Positions 24,097 through 32,606 are shown, counted from the stretch's first letter. The stretch is 64,000 nt of DNA from Azoarcus sp. KH32C (GCF_000349945.1 NC_020516.1:3844001-3908000); one strand, 5' to 3'. Notes: generated by a model not told the origin, from the sequence alone. Made by a program: numbers and translations.

Positions 24097-24471
24097 ATGA
24101 ACCTGATTCAACTGCTCGAGCAGGAAGAAATCGCCCGCCTGAACAAGACCATCCCCGAGTTCGCCCCCGGCGACACCGTCGTGGTGCAAGTGAAGGTGAA
24201 GGAAGGTACGCGTGAACGTCTCCAGGCCTACGAAGGCGTGGTGATCGCAAAGCGCAACCGTGGCCTGAACTCCAACTTCATCGTGCGCAAGATCTCCTCG
24301 GGCGAAGGCGTGGAACGTACGTTCCAGACCTACTCGCCGCTGGTCGACAGCATCGAAGTCAAGCGTCGCGGCGACGTTCGCCGTGCCAAGCTCTACTACC
24401 TGCGCGACCGCTCCGGCAAGTCCGCACGGATCAAGGAAAAGCTCAACTACAAGGCCATCGCCGCCAAGTAA
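24097..24471 (+). CDS. rplS: 50S ribosomal protein L19
   Basis: 124 residues with the characteristic FAPGDTVVVQVKVKEGTRERLQAYEGVVIAKRNRG-type core (residues about 20-60) and SGEGVERTFQTYSP. It lies at the subunit interface of the ribosome. CAGGAG precedes ATG 24097. Last gene of rpsP-rimM-trmD-rplS, followed after 23 bp by a strong terminator. The C-terminus is lysine-rich (RIKEKLNYKAIAAK), as usual. Confidence 0.99.
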   Translation: MNLIQLLEQEEIARLNKTIPEFAPGDTVVVQVKVKEGTRERLQAYEGVVIAKRNRGLNSNFIVRKISSGEGVERTFQTYSPLVDSIEVKRRGDVRRAKLYYLRDRSGKSARIKEKLNYKAIAAK

Positions 24472-24494
24472 CAGGCATTCCAGCCAGTCGCACG

Positions 24495-24520
24495 AACGGG
24501 CCCCGCGGGGCCCGTTTTTT
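24495..24520 (+). terminator. Rho-independent terminator after rplS
   Basis: GC-rich inverted repeat AACGGGCCCC / GGGGCCCGTT around a GC centre, followed by TTTTTT. It ends the rpsP operon. Confidence 0.92.
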
Positions 24521-24563
24521 ATGTCCATACCGGTCAGGAAAGCCTCTCGAGCAAGCCTCCTCC

Positions 24564-24764
24564 TCAGTCCGACTTCTTCTCCTGCTTGTCGTGCTTGTCG
24601 TCGCCGTCGGGAATGATCGCGTCCGCCGCCGCGCCGACGACTTTCGCGCCGACCTTGACGGTCGTCGCGACGACAGTGACCGCCGCATCGGCAACGACGA
24701 ACAGCGAGCAGCCGCTCAGCAGCAGACTGATGACGAACGCGGGAAATGCGTATCTGATTTTCAT
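24564..24764 (-). CDS. Small lipoprotein, function unknown
   Basis: 66 residues. Basic start MKIRY, a hydrophobic stretch and the lipobox LLLSGC with the lipidated Cys at residue 19. The mature part has a Val/Ala-rich segment (VADAAVTVVATTVKVGAKVVGAAADAII) and a charged tail (DGDDKHDKQEKKSD). Similar short lipoproteins with an AAVTVVATTVKVGAKVV-type core are widespread in betaproteobacteria, but I know of no assigned function. It lies just downstream of the tRNA-Ser(GCT) terminator on the same strand. Confidence 0.75.
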   Translation of the reverse strand: MKIRYAFPAFVISLLLSGCSLFVVADAAVTVVATTVKVGAKVVGAAADAIIPDGDDKHDKQEKKSD

Positions 24765-24810
24765 TGGGGCAACTCGCGGAAACAGGAAAACGAAAAGCGG
24801 CGGCGAAAAG

Positions 24811-24833
24811 ACAAAACCCGCGACAAGCGCGGG
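24811..24833 (-). terminator. Rho-independent terminator after tRNA-Ser(GCT)
   Basis: On the minus strand CCCGCG-CTTGT-CGCGGG is followed by TTTTGTCTTTT. It lies 15 bp past the tRNA 3' end. Confidence 0.8.
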
Positions 24834-24848
24834 TTCGGTCATTTCGAC

Positions 24849-24942
24849 TGGCGGAGAGTGAGGGATTCGAACCCTCGATACGAGTTTTAGCCCGTATGCT
24901 CCCTTAGCAGGGGAGTGCCTTCGACCTCTCGGCCAACTCTCC
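24849..24942 (-). tRNA. tRNA-Ser(GCT)
   Basis: Reading the minus strand, the acceptor arm GGAGAGT (24942-24936) pairs with ACTCTCC (24859-24853), followed by discriminator G and an encoded CCA. The anticodon arm CTCCCCTGCTAAGGGAG carries anticodon GCT, which reads AGC/AGU serine codons. A long variable arm (ACGGGCTAAAACTCGT region) and the GGTTCGAATCC T-arm confirm a class II serine tRNA. Length is 94 including CCA. Confidence 0.97.
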
Positions 24943-24993
24943 ATCGTCAGAGCCCTACATCATAGCGATCTGTGAGCTACTGGTCAAACCTTA

Positions 24994-26220
24994 TTATTCG
25001 CCGGCTTCGAGATTGAAGGCCTTGTGCAGCACGCGCACGGCGAGTTCGAGGTACTTTTCCTCGATCGCGACCGAGATCTTGATTTCCGAGGTCGAGATCA
25101 TCTGGATGTTGATACCCTCTTCGGCCAGCGTGCGGAACATCATCGACGCGACGCCCGGATGCGAGCGCATGCCGACGCCGACGATCGACACCTTGGCCAT
25201 CGTCTTGTCGCTGGCGATCGCGCGCGCGCCGATGTGCGCCTTGACGCCTTCGAGCACCTTGACGGCCTTGTCGAGGTCGCCGCGGCTGACGGTGAACGAG
25301 AAGTCCGTCGTGCCGTCGTGCCCGACATTTTGAATGATCATGTCGACATCGATGTTCGCGTCCGCGACCGGCCCCAGGATCTGGTAAGCGATGCCGGGCT
25401 TGTCGGGCACGCCGAGCACCGTGAGCTTGGCCTCGTCGCGATTGAAGGCGATGCCGGAGATGACGGGTTGTTCCATGTTCTGATCTTCCTCAACAGTGAT
25501 GAGCGTGCCCTCGCCTTCCTCCTCGAAGCTGGACAGGACGCGCAACTTGACCTTGTACTTGCCGGCAAATTCGACCGAGCGGATCTGCAGCACCTTCGAT
25601 CCGAGGCTCGCGAGCTCGAGCATCTCCTCGAAGGTGATCTTGTCGAGTTTGCGAGCTTCCGGGACGACGCGCGGGTCGGTGGTGTAGACGCCGTCGACGT
25701 CCGTATAGATCTGGCATTCGTCGGCCTTCAGCGCCGCAGCCAGCGCCACGCCGGTGGTATCGGAACCGCCGCGGCCGAGCGTGGTGATGTTGCCGTGTTC
25801 GTCCACACCCTGGAAGCCGGCGACCACGACGATGTTGCCGTCATCGAGATCCTTCTTGATCGGGGCCTCGTCGATATTGAGGATGCGTGCCTTGGTGTGC
25901 GCACTGTCGGTCAGGATGCGCACCTGTCCGCCGGTGTAGCTCTTCGCCTTGACGCCGATGTCGTGCAACGCCATGCACAGCAGGCCGATCGTGACCTGCT
26001 CGCCGGTCGACACGACCACATCCAGTTCGCGGGGATCGGGGCTCGCGGCGACATCCTTGGTCAGCGCGATCAGGCGGTTGGTCTCGCCGCTCATCGCGGA
26101 AACCACCACCACGACCTGATTGCCGACCGCCTGGAACTTCGCCACCTTGCGAGCGACGTTTTTGATGCGTTCCGGGTTGCCCACGGAGGTGCCACCGTAC
26201 TTCTGAACTATCAGTGCCAT
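24994..26220 (-). CDS. lysC: Aspartate kinase
   Basis: Phosphorylates aspartate, the first step toward lysine, threonine and methionine. 408 residues, the length of LysC/Ask in this group. N-terminal kinase motif VQKYGGTSVGN (5-15), later TTLGRGGSDTTGVALAA; two ACT domains occupy residues about 265-405 and mediate feedback control. ATG 26220 is chosen because the conserved N-terminus starts there. A minus-strand TAGAAT (26255-26260) could be its -10. Two TAA stops lie in tandem at the end. It diverges from the HTH regulator gene. Confidence 0.96.
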   Translation of the reverse strand: MALIVQKYGGTSVGNPERIKNVARKVAKFQAVGNQVVVVVSAMSGETNRLIALTKDVAASPDPRELDVVVSTGEQVTIGLLCMALHDIGVKAKSYTGGQVRILTDSAHTKARILNIDEAPIKKDLDDGNIVVVAGFQGVDEHGNITTLGRGGSDTTGVALAAALKADECQIYTDVDGVYTTDPRVVPEARKLDKITFEEMLELASLGSKVLQIRSVEFAGKYKVKLRVLSSFEEEGEGTLITVEEDQNMEQPVISGIAFNRDEAKLTVLGVPDKPGIAYQILGPVADANIDVDMIIQNVGHDGTTDFSFTVSRGDLDKAVKVLEGVKAHIGARAIASDKTMAKVSIVGVGMRSHPGVASMMFRTLAEEGINIQMISTSEIKISVAIEEKYLELAVRVLHKAFNLEAGE

Positions 26221-26362
26221 CGTCGTATCCAAGTGACTGTGGATAAAACGAAACATTCTAACGAAAGCCACGGATTTTTGCTGACTCAATCCCTCCGTAG
26301 AGGTCAAGCACGGCTTCTCCCCGTATTGATTGCGGTTAACCCCCGCTGTGACATTTTTTTAA

Positions 26363-26392
26363 TTGTATTTGCACGGGATAGTAATCTATACT
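26363..26392 (+). promoter_or_regulatory. Promoter of the HTH regulator gene
   Basis: TTGTAT (26363-26368) and TATACT (26387-26392) with an 18-bp spacer in an unusually AT-rich patch. The predicted start is near 26399, immediately before the 16-bp palindrome at 26403. Confidence 0.6.
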
Positions 26393-26402
26393 TGGATCAC
26401 CG

Positions 26403-26418
26403 TACGACTTAAGTCGTA
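26403..26418. promoter_or_regulatory. Perfect 16-bp palindrome, probable operator
   Basis: TACGACTTAAGTCGTA is its own reverse complement. It lies just downstream of the predicted transcription start and 64 bp before the HTH gene, a position suited to autorepression. The alternative is a 5'-end RNA hairpin, although with no unpaired loop the folded stem would be shorter. Confidence 0.6.
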
Positions 26419-26481
26419 GGAGCACGAAAGTGCGTAGCCGATGCACATATCGCAATTGATTTCACAACAGAGGACCCAGTC

Positions 26482-26787
26482 ATGAAAAGCAACGAAACCT
26501 TCGATGTCCGCGAGATCCGCCGCAAGCTCGGCATGAATCAGTCGCAGTTCTGGTCGAAGATCGGTGTTACCCAGAGCGGTGGCTCGCGCTATGAAAGCGG
26601 TCGTAATATCCCCCGTCCCGTGCAGGCACTGCTCCGCCTCGTGCACATCGAGCAGATCGACATCAGCAAGGTCAAGAAGGAAGACGTCGAAGTGGCTGAG
26701 TTCCTGAAGGCCTCGAACCCCGAAATGTTCAAGACCCTGAAGAAGGAAGCTCGCGCGAAGCGCAAGGAACAGACGAAGTCGCGGTAA
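26482..26787 (+). CDS. Helix-turn-helix (XRE-like) DNA-binding protein
   Basis: 101 residues. The N-terminal 60 residues form an XRE-like helix-turn-helix: FDVREIRRKLGMNQSQFWSK, then IGVTQSGGSRYESGR, in which MNQSQFWSKIGVTQSGGSRYE fits helices 2 and 3. The C-terminal 40 residues are Lys/Glu-rich (LKKEARAKRKEQTKSR). Similar short regulators occur in Rhodocyclales and Burkholderiales genomes without an assigned regulon. A 16-bp palindrome downstream of its promoter suggests autoregulation. No toxin partner gene adjoins it, so a toxin-antitoxin role is unlikely. Confidence 0.85.
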   Translation: MKSNETFDVREIRRKLGMNQSQFWSKIGVTQSGGSRYESGRNIPRPVQALLRLVHIEQIDISKVKKEDVEVAEFLKASNPEMFKTLKKEARAKRKEQTKSR

Positions 26788-26806
26788 TCGGCCTTGCAGC
26801 CGACAT

Positions 26807-27667
26807 TCAAGGGCTGACGCGGACCGTCAGCCCTTTCTTACGTATACGGTCGGCGATCGACTCAAGCTCTTCGGGCGAGAGCGGCGAGACGCGCTGCGCT
26901 TCCGGCTGCATCGACGGCCGCGCGACACCGTACAACAGTACGCCCGCCAATCGTTCCACGCCTGCCAGTTCGAGCACGTGCAGATAGGCATCCAGCTCTT
27001 GGTCCGTCGGCAGTTGGCCGTCCCAACGGAACATGCAGGTCTGGACCCAGGTCGCGCAGAGCGCAGCGCTCGTCTGTAGCCGCCGGGCGACCGCGGCCGG
27101 ATCGAGCGACACCCCGTTGATGCGGCGCGTCGCGGCATTGCTACCGGCATCGACCTTGAACCAGACCTCGCCTCCGGCCTCACCCAGATGGCGTACGCCC
27201 TCACGCACGGTGCTGCGGCCCATCAGGCTGCCGTTGGTGATGAGGCGCAGCGGCACGCCCGTCAGACCGAATTGCGCACGCAGCCGCGCGGCCACCTCGA
27301 CGGCATCGGCAAACTCGGCGGCACTCGTGGGCTCGCCATTGCCGGAGAAGGCGATGTCGCGGATCACGCGCAGCCCTTCCGGGACGTGCTGCATCATGTA
27401 GTCGCCATGCACGAGGGCGTCCAGGAATCCGCGGAGCTCGCTTTCGAGCACTGCGAGATCGATCTTCGGAGCGGTGCCGCGGACCAGATCCGGCACCTGG
27501 CAGTAGACGCAGTGCCAGTTGCAGGCGTTGTTCGGGTTGAGGTTGATCCCGACCGACACGCCGCCCGCGCGGCGCGAGAGCACGGGATAGACGTAGGTCA
27601 GTCCGGCGAAGTCGCGGTCGTGGTTGCGGGTGCTGAGTTGGGTGTCGCTGGCGGACATGGTCGTCAT
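26807..27667 (-). CDS. Radical SAM protein
   Basis: 286 residues. The [4Fe-4S]/SAM motif is C-x3-C-x2-C in NACNWHCVYCQVPDL (about residues 48-60), followed by a glycine-rich SAM loop FSGNGEPTSAAEF and a barrel. No extra cysteine clusters are visible, so a SPASM or twitch domain is unlikely. It is divergent from queD; radical SAM enzymes near queD raise the possibility of a queuosine-related role, but the family is distinct from ordinary short QueE. ATG 27667 is used; an in-frame ATG three codons later is equally possible. Confidence 0.85.
   Translation of the reverse strand: MTTMSASDTQLSTRNHDRDFAGLTYVYPVLSRRAGGVSVGINLNPNNACNWHCVYCQVPDLVRGTAPKIDLAVLESELRGFLDALVHGDYMMQHVPEGLRVIRDIAFSGNGEPTSAAEFADAVEVAARLRAQFGLTGVPLRLITNGSLMGRSTVREGVRHLGEAGGEVWFKVDAGSNAATRRINGVSLDPAAVARRLQTSAALCATWVQTCMFRWDGQLPTDQELDAYLHVLELAGVERLAGVLLYGVARPSMQPEAQRVSPLSPEELESIADRIRKKGLTVRVSP
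26809..26839 (+). terminator. Terminator after the HTH regulator gene
   Basis: Eleven-bp stem AAGGGCTGACG / CGTCAGCCCTT with a 5-base loop, followed by TCTTA. It overlaps the last codons of the convergent radical SAM gene. Confidence 0.65.
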
Positions 27668-27692
27668 CGGGAGTCGGTTTTGGGGCGAATGT

Positions 27693-27698
27693 TATAAT
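27693..27698 (+). promoter_or_regulatory. -10 element of queD
   Basis: A consensus TATAAT located 28 bp before the queD ATG, in the 58-bp divergent gap with the radical SAM gene. No convincing -35 box is seen at 17 bp. Confidence 0.5.
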
Positions 27699-27725
27699 CC
27701 CGCCCTTGTACTTGCGAGGTCAATC

Positions 27726-28181
27726 ATGCGCATCACCCGCCGACTGGAATTCGACGCCGGACACCGGATTCCGGATCATGCCAGTCAATGCCGGCATCTT
27801 CACGGCCACCGCTACGCGCTCGAGATCACCTTGTCGGGTGGCGTCATCGACGCGGCGGGCCAGCCCGTCAATGGCATGGTGATGGATTTCGCCGACGTGA
27901 AGGCGGTCGCCAAGACGCATATCGTCGACGTCTGGGACCACGCTTTCCTCGCGTATCGCGGGGACCGGGCGGTCATCGACTTCCTCGCGTCGATGCCGGG
28001 GCACAAGACGGTGGTGCTCGATTGCGTGCCGACGGCGGAGAACCTCGCGCGCGAGGCCTTCCGCATTCTCGATCCGCTGTATCGCGACGCCTATGGCAAC
28101 CAGCTGCGGCTGGAGCGCGTGCGCCTCTTCGAGACGCCGAACTGCTGGGCGGACGCGCTGCGCGAAGACGCCGCCGACTAG
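27726..28181 (+). CDS. queD: 6-carboxytetrahydropterin synthase (6-pyruvoyl tetrahydropterin synthase family)
   Basis: Makes 6-carboxy-tetrahydropterin from dihydroneopterin triphosphate in queuosine synthesis. 151 residues. Zinc ligands H13 (DAGHRIP), H26 and H28 (HLHGHRY) and the catalytic C22 (SQCRH) are in place; VWDHAFLAYRGD contains the catalytic His-Asp region and PTAENLA the substrate site. ATG 27726 directly precedes the conserved N-terminus and follows a GAGG ribosome site and a TATAAT element. It ends nine bases before the convergent channel gene. Confidence 0.95.
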   Translation: MRITRRLEFDAGHRIPDHASQCRHLHGHRYALEITLSGGVIDAAGQPVNGMVMDFADVKAVAKTHIVDVWDHAFLAYRGDRAVIDFLASMPGHKTVVLDCVPTAENLAREAFRILDPLYRDAYGNQLRLERVRLFETPNCWADALREDAAD

Positions 28182-28190
28182 CACCTGGCC

Positions 28191-29528
28191 TCAGCCGCCC
28201 CCGGCTGTCGCTGCCGCGGCGGCCGTTTCCGCCGGCAGCGCAGCAGCCACCTCGCCCGGCACCAGACGCACTTCACGCTGCGGGAAGGGAATCTCGATGC
28301 CTTCGCGGCGGAAGCTGCGCCACACCGCCAGATTGATTTCGGAGATGACGCCGAGCGTGCCCTCCTGCGGATCCGACACCCACACCGAGAGCCGCAGGTC
28401 GATGCCGTTGTCGCCGAAACTGACGACGAAGGCCTTCGGCGCGGGATCGGGCAGGACGCGCGGCTGGGCCTGCGCCGCCTCGACGAGGATCGCGAGCGCA
28501 CGCTCCAGATCCGTCGAATAGCTCACTTGGAAATTGACCGGCACGGCGATGCGGGTGTCGGTGTAAGTCTCGTTCTGGACCACCGACCCGACCAGGGTCT
28601 CGTTCGGCACCAGCGATTCGACGCCGTTGGAGGCGCGCAGCACGGTGTAGCGGGTGTTGATCTGCGTGACGACGCCACGTTCGGCACCGACGGTGATGAG
28701 GCTGCCGATCCGCAGCGAGCGGTCCAGCAGGATGATGAAGCCGGACACGTAGTTCGCGGCGATCTTCTGCAGACCGAAGCCGAGGCCGACGCCGAGCGCG
28801 CCGCCGAAGACCGACAGCGTCGTCAGGTTGATGCCGACCATCGGCAGCGCGACCAGCACCGCGACGACGAGCAGTAGGGCCTTCGCGACGCGCAGCAGCA
28901 CGAGGCGCACGCTGTCGTCGAGTCCGGCCGCCGCGCTGAGGCGACGCTCGAGCGCACCGGCCGCCCATAGCGCGATGAGCAGCGAGACGAGCACCATCGC
29001 CACGCCCTGCAGCAAGACCAGCAGCGACAGCTTCTGCGAGCCGGTATTGAAGGAGACGCTGTCGAGCGCATCGAGCACCTCGGGCAGCCAGCCGAGGATG
29101 TGCAGCGCGAACACCGCCCACGCGAGCGATGCGAACACGCGCTCAAAGCTCGCAAGCCAGGTCGCCCAACCGATCGCGCGCCGGACGGCGAAGACGACGA
29201 GCCGGATCGCCGCGAAAGACGTCAGCAGCGGTACCGCGAGGTTGAGCAGATGGACGTTGTGGTACTTGTGCAGCACGGCGCGCGCGGCGAACACGACGGC
29301 CAGCGCGGTCAGCGGGAAGAGCACGCGCCGCAGGCCGCTGCGGCTCAGGCGGCGCATGCGCGATTCGTCGTCGGTGGCCTCGCCGACGCGGCGCAATGCC
29401 GCGCGTTCGACGACCCACGCGATTCCCAGGCTGAAGAGAATGGCACCGATCTGCCACAGCACGACCGGGCTCTGCAGGTCGCTCCAGATGTCGGTGAGCA
29501 TCGCGGCGACGCGGATTTCTTCATTCAT
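28191..29528 (-). CDS. Mechanosensitive ion channel protein (MscS family)
   Basis: 445 residues. Six or so hydrophobic segments fill residues 20-280, then the MscS pore helix region (TTLSVFGGALGVGLGFGLQKIAANYVSGFIIL) and the beta domain (RSLRIGSLITVGAERGVVTQINTRYTVLR, VESLVPNETLVGSVVQNETY). The C-terminal tail is Ala-rich. Such channels release solutes on membrane tension. ATG 29528 starts two bases after the stop of the PLD gene, so it is coupled as the last gene of the purN chain. Confidence 0.93.
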   Translation of the reverse strand: MNEEIRVAAMLTDIWSDLQSPVVLWQIGAILFSLGIAWVVERAALRRVGEATDDESRMRRLSRSGLRRVLFPLTALAVVFAARAVLHKYHNVHLLNLAVPLLTSFAAIRLVVFAVRRAIGWATWLASFERVFASLAWAVFALHILGWLPEVLDALDSVSFNTGSQKLSLLVLLQGVAMVLVSLLIALWAAGALERRLSAAAGLDDSVRLVLLRVAKALLLVVAVLVALPMVGINLTTLSVFGGALGVGLGFGLQKIAANYVSGFIILLDRSLRIGSLITVGAERGVVTQINTRYTVLRASNGVESLVPNETLVGSVVQNETYTDTRIAVPVNFQVSYSTDLERALAILVEAAQAQPRVLPDPAPKAFVVSFGDNGIDLRLSVWVSDPQEGTLGVISEINLAVWRSFRREGIEIPFPQREVRLVPGEVAAALPAETAAAAATAGGG

Positions 29529-29530
29529 CA

Positions 29531-30118
29531 CTAGTCGTTCCAGTAATCGGCGACAACCGGCGAGGCGTCCTCGCGATGGCGTTGCCAATTTTCCAGATAG
29601 GCCTGCACGAGCGGACAGTTGTCGCGCAGGACGATGAGATTCTCTGCGTTGCGGGTGCTCGCGGCACGGGTGAAATTGAAAGAGCCGGTTGCGAGCGTGC
29701 AGACAGGTCCGTCCGCATCCGCGATCAGCACCTTGTTGTGCGCGGCGGCATAGCGGGTCTCGAACGCCACTGGAATGCCGGCGGCGACGAGGTCCGGCAA
29801 CACGTTGCCCGTGCCGCGCCGGTTCATGCGCTCGTCGGCGAGCACCCGCACGCGAACGCCGCGACGGTGGGCGGCGATCAGTGCAGCCGCGATCGGCCGG
29901 CTGGTGAAGGAGTAGGCCTGCACCTCGATGCTGGATTTCGCCTGCCCGATCACGCGGACGAGCAGCGCCTCGGGCTGGCCGGCGGGCGCGAAGGCGACTT
30001 CGACAGTGCCTTCGGCGGGCAGCAGCTGGTTCGCTTCCGCGGGACGCAGCGCACAGAGCATCGCGAGCCCGAGCGACGCGCCGAGCAGCGCGCGCCGCGT
30101 GCGTCCGGCCTTACGCAT
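29531..30118 (-). CDS. Phospholipase D-like nuclease with export signal
   Basis: 195 residues with a single HKD motif, H127-x-K129-x4-D134 (AHNKVLIADADG), followed by ATGSFNFTRAASTRNAEN, as in the Nuc family of PLD endonucleases, which act as dimers. The N-terminus RKAGRTRRALLGASLGLAML has a twin-arginine-like start and a hydrophobic stretch, suggesting export. It overlaps the upstream methyltransferase gene by 8 bp. Nuc homologues degrade DNA nonspecifically; whether this one acts on DNA or lipid is not shown. Confidence 0.88.
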   Translation of the reverse strand: MRKAGRTRRALLGASLGLAMLCALRPAEANQLLPAEGTVEVAFAPAGQPEALLVRVIGQAKSSIEVQAYSFTSRPIAAALIAAHRRGVRVRVLADERMNRRGTGNVLPDLVAAGIPVAFETRYAAAHNKVLIADADGPVCTLATGSFNFTRAASTRNAENLIVLRDNCPLVQAYLENWQRHREDASPVVADYWND

Positions 30119-31394
30119 CGGTCGCGACACGCTCCATCGCGGCGGCGAAGAAGCCGTCGGTATCGTGGGTGCGAGGCGACAGGCGCAGCCGTTCGCCGGT
30201 GTCGAGCGCGATGCCCTGCTTCGCGAGCACATCGGCGGCGTTGAGCAGCCGGAATTCGGGGTGTGCGGCGAGGAAGGCGTCGACGACGCCGTCGTTCTCT
30301 TCCGCCAGCAGGCTGCAGGTCGCATACACGAGCCGGCCGCCCGGCTTCACGAGCCGCGCGGCCGATTCGAGGATCGCGCCCTGCTTGGCGACCATCTCGG
30401 CGACCGATTCGGGCGTTTGGCGCCACTTGAGATCGGGATTGCGGCGCAGCGTGCCGAGGCCGCTGCAGGGTGCGTCGACCAACACGCGGTCGGCCTTGCC
30501 GACCATGCGCTTGACCTTGGCGTCGCGCTCGTGCGCGATCAGCACCGGGTGCACGTTCGACAGGCCCGCGCGGGCGAGCCGCGGCTTAAGCTTGGCGAGC
30601 CGCTTCTCGGCGACGTCGAAGGCATAGAGCCGGCCGGTCGAGCGCATCAGGGCGCCGAGCTGGAGCGTCTTGCCGCCCGCGCCGGCGCAGAAGTCGATCA
30701 CGAGTTCCCCGCGCTTCGGCTGCACGAGGTAGCCCAGCAGCTGACTGCCCTCGTCCTGCACTTCGAAGGAGCCGTCGAGGAAGAGCGGATGCTTTTGCAG
30801 CGCGGGCTTGCCGGCGAGGCGGATGCCTTGCGGCGAATACGGGCAGGGTTTGGCGTCGATGCCGTTGTGCTTGAAGGCATCGAGCACGGCGTCGCGGTCG
30901 GTCTTCAGAACGTTCACGCGCAGGTCGAGCGGCGCCGGGCGGTTGAGACTGTGCGCGAGCTCGATCAGCGCGGCCTCGTCGTGGGTCGCCGCGAGGCGCT
31001 CGGCGAGCCAGTCGGGCAGGTCGGCGCGTTCGGCGATCGAGCCTTCGTCGAGCTCCTTGCCCTTGATACCGGAGATCCAGTCGCGCTCAGTGGCGGAGGC
31101 GAGCCCTTCGAAGTGGCGCATCGGCCAGCCTTCGCCGCGAGCGAGCCAGGCGAGCACGAGTTCGCGCGGACGGGCCTTGTCGCCGACGAGCCGGCGCAGC
31201 CAGCGCAGGCGGCGGACGATGCCGTAGACGGTTTCGGCGATGAATCCGCGGTCGCGGTGGCCGATCTCGCGGTGCTCGCGGAAGTGGTGCGACAGGACGG
31301 CGTCGGCGGGGTATTCGAAGGTGAGGACAGCCCCCAGGACTTGGGCGGCATGGATCAGCAGGCTGCGCGATGCAGCCTCTTCGTGTTTCGACAT
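30111..31394 (-). CDS. RsmB/NOP family rRNA or tRNA cytosine-C5 methyltransferase
   Basis: 427 residues. N-terminal NusB-like helical region (about 1-140), then the methyltransferase core: SAM motif DFCAGAGGKTLQLGALM, motif IV DAPCSGLGTLRRNPD and motif VI YATCSLLAEEND; the two catalytic cysteines in PC and TC are present. Its family methylates cytosine C5 in RNA; it could be RsmB itself or a paralogue, and the substrate is not determinable here. It sits between DUF3108 and PLD genes in the purN chain. Confidence 0.92.
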   Translation of the reverse strand: MSKHEEAASRSLLIHAAQVLGAVLTFEYPADAVLSHHFREHREIGHRDRGFIAETVYGIVRRLRWLRRLVGDKARPRELVLAWLARGEGWPMRHFEGLASATERDWISGIKGKELDEGSIAERADLPDWLAERLAATHDEAALIELAHSLNRPAPLDLRVNVLKTDRDAVLDAFKHNGIDAKPCPYSPQGIRLAGKPALQKHPLFLDGSFEVQDEGSQLLGYLVQPKRGELVIDFCAGAGGKTLQLGALMRSTGRLYAFDVAEKRLAKLKPRLARAGLSNVHPVLIAHERDAKVKRMVGKADRVLVDAPCSGLGTLRRNPDLKWRQTPESVAEMVAKQGAILESAARLVKPGGRLVYATCSLLAEENDGVVDAFLAAHPEFRLLNAADVLAKQGIALDTGERLRLSPRTHDTDGFFAAAMERVATDA

Positions 31395-31400
31395 TGTTAT

Positions 31401-32606
31401 TCAGTTTCCGAAGGGTGGACGGGCGGGAGGATGGTCTTCCGCCCTCAGTTCAATCATGTTTTGCTCGTCCGACAAACCGGCGGCGCCGTCGCCTTCCGCG
31501 GCGCTGCCCGGCGGCGACAGGCGCAGCTCGATGGCCTGCTGGTCGAGGATTTCTCCCTTTTCGTCGACGATGCGGATACGCACCGGCAGCATGCCGTAGC
31601 TGTTGGCGAGCCAGATGTCGATCCTGAGCCGGCCGTCGCGAGCGGCGGCGCGCACGCGCAGGGTGTCGAGCCGTCCAATGGGCAGCGCCTGCACTTCGGC
31701 GCCTACGACGGTTACCGCTGCCGGGGTCGCTTCGCGCCCGCTGACGACGGTGAGTTCGGTGACGTCCCGACCGGCGCCGACGATGCCGATCTGGTGCCAC
31801 AGGCTCAGCAGGTCCTGGTCGCCGCGCTGGATCGGCGCCGTGCGGTCGGAACGCCCGCGGCCGCGGTGGAGGCTGACTTGGCCGGCGCTCCAGTCGAAGG
31901 TCGCGCTCGACGGGTCCTTCGAGGTCTGCTCGACAGAGAAGGTCTCCGGGCGCAGGCCTTCCGGACCGACGAACCCTTCGCTGCGCTGGGCGTAGTGGAA
32001 GGTGCGGAAGATGCCGACCATGCCGGTCGTCTGGAGGGCCACCGACATGGTGTAGCGCTTGTCGTCGTGCGCCCACTCGTGGCGCGCCTCGCCAACCACG
32101 AAGCCGCCTTCGCCCATCGAGGTGCGGAAGCGGATGCTGCCGTGGCGCGGCCAGCCGGCAATGCTGACGCCCTTGATCTCCTGGGCGCCCCCGGTTGCGG
32201 CCGCGGCGGCGGTCGCGTCCTGCGATGCCGCCGGGGCGGCCTCCTCGGCCGTCGCGATCACGTCGGCGGGCGCAGCCGGCGGGGGTGGCGTTTGCTCCGG
32301 CGCCGCGTTCGCGGGCTCGCCCGGTGCGTCGGCCATCGCGATCACCGCCGCGGGGGCAGCGTCGGCGGCCGGCGCGGGCTTCGGACGGGGTTTAGGCCGT
32401 CGCGCCGCGACTGGTGCGGGCGGCGGGGCGACGGGTACCGCTACCGCGGCAACGGGCTCGGGCAGCGGCGCGAGGCTCGCGTGCAGCACCGGTGGGTCTT
32501 TGGGCTCGCTCGTCGCGAACGGCTCCCACCCAGGCACGCCGAGCACGAGTCCGTGCAGGAGCAACGAGGCTCCTGTTGCGAGAATCAGTGTTGTGGACTG
32601 CCGCAT
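31401..32606 (-). CDS. DUF3108 protein with N-terminal membrane anchor
   Basis: 401 residues: a hydrophobic N-terminal segment (residues about 4-24, TTLILATGASLLLHGLVLGV), a long Pro/Ala-rich stretch (about 50-145), then the DUF3108 domain (about 155-395: RFRTSMGEGGFVVGEARHEW, SLWHQIGIVG, LDTLRVRAAARDGRLRIDIWLANSYGMLPVRIRI). The layout resembles a TonB-like periplasm-spanning protein. Function unknown. Its start overlaps the purN end by 22 bp, and the rsmB-like gene follows after six bases. Confidence 0.88.
   Translation of the reverse strand: MRQSTTLILATGASLLLHGLVLGVPGWEPFATSEPKDPPVLHASLAPLPEPVAAVAVPVAPPPAPVAARRPKPRPKPAPAADAAPAAVIAMADAPGEPANAAPEQTPPPPAAPADVIATAEEAAPAASQDATAAAAATGGAQEIKGVSIAGWPRHGSIRFRTSMGEGGFVVGEARHEWAHDDKRYTMSVALQTTGMVGIFRTFHYAQRSEGFVGPEGLRPETFSVEQTSKDPSSATFDWSAGQVSLHRGRGRSDRTAPIQRGDQDLLSLWHQIGIVGAGRDVTELTVVSGREATPAAVTVVGAEVQALPIGRLDTLRVRAAARDGRLRIDIWLANSYGMLPVRIRIVDEKGEILDQQAIELRLSPPGSAAEGDGAAGLSDEQNMIELRAEDHPPARPPFGN

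Noticed and set aside
26482..26787. Antitoxin of a toxin-antitoxin pair
   Set aside because: No small partner gene lies on either side; lysC diverges and the radical SAM gene converges.
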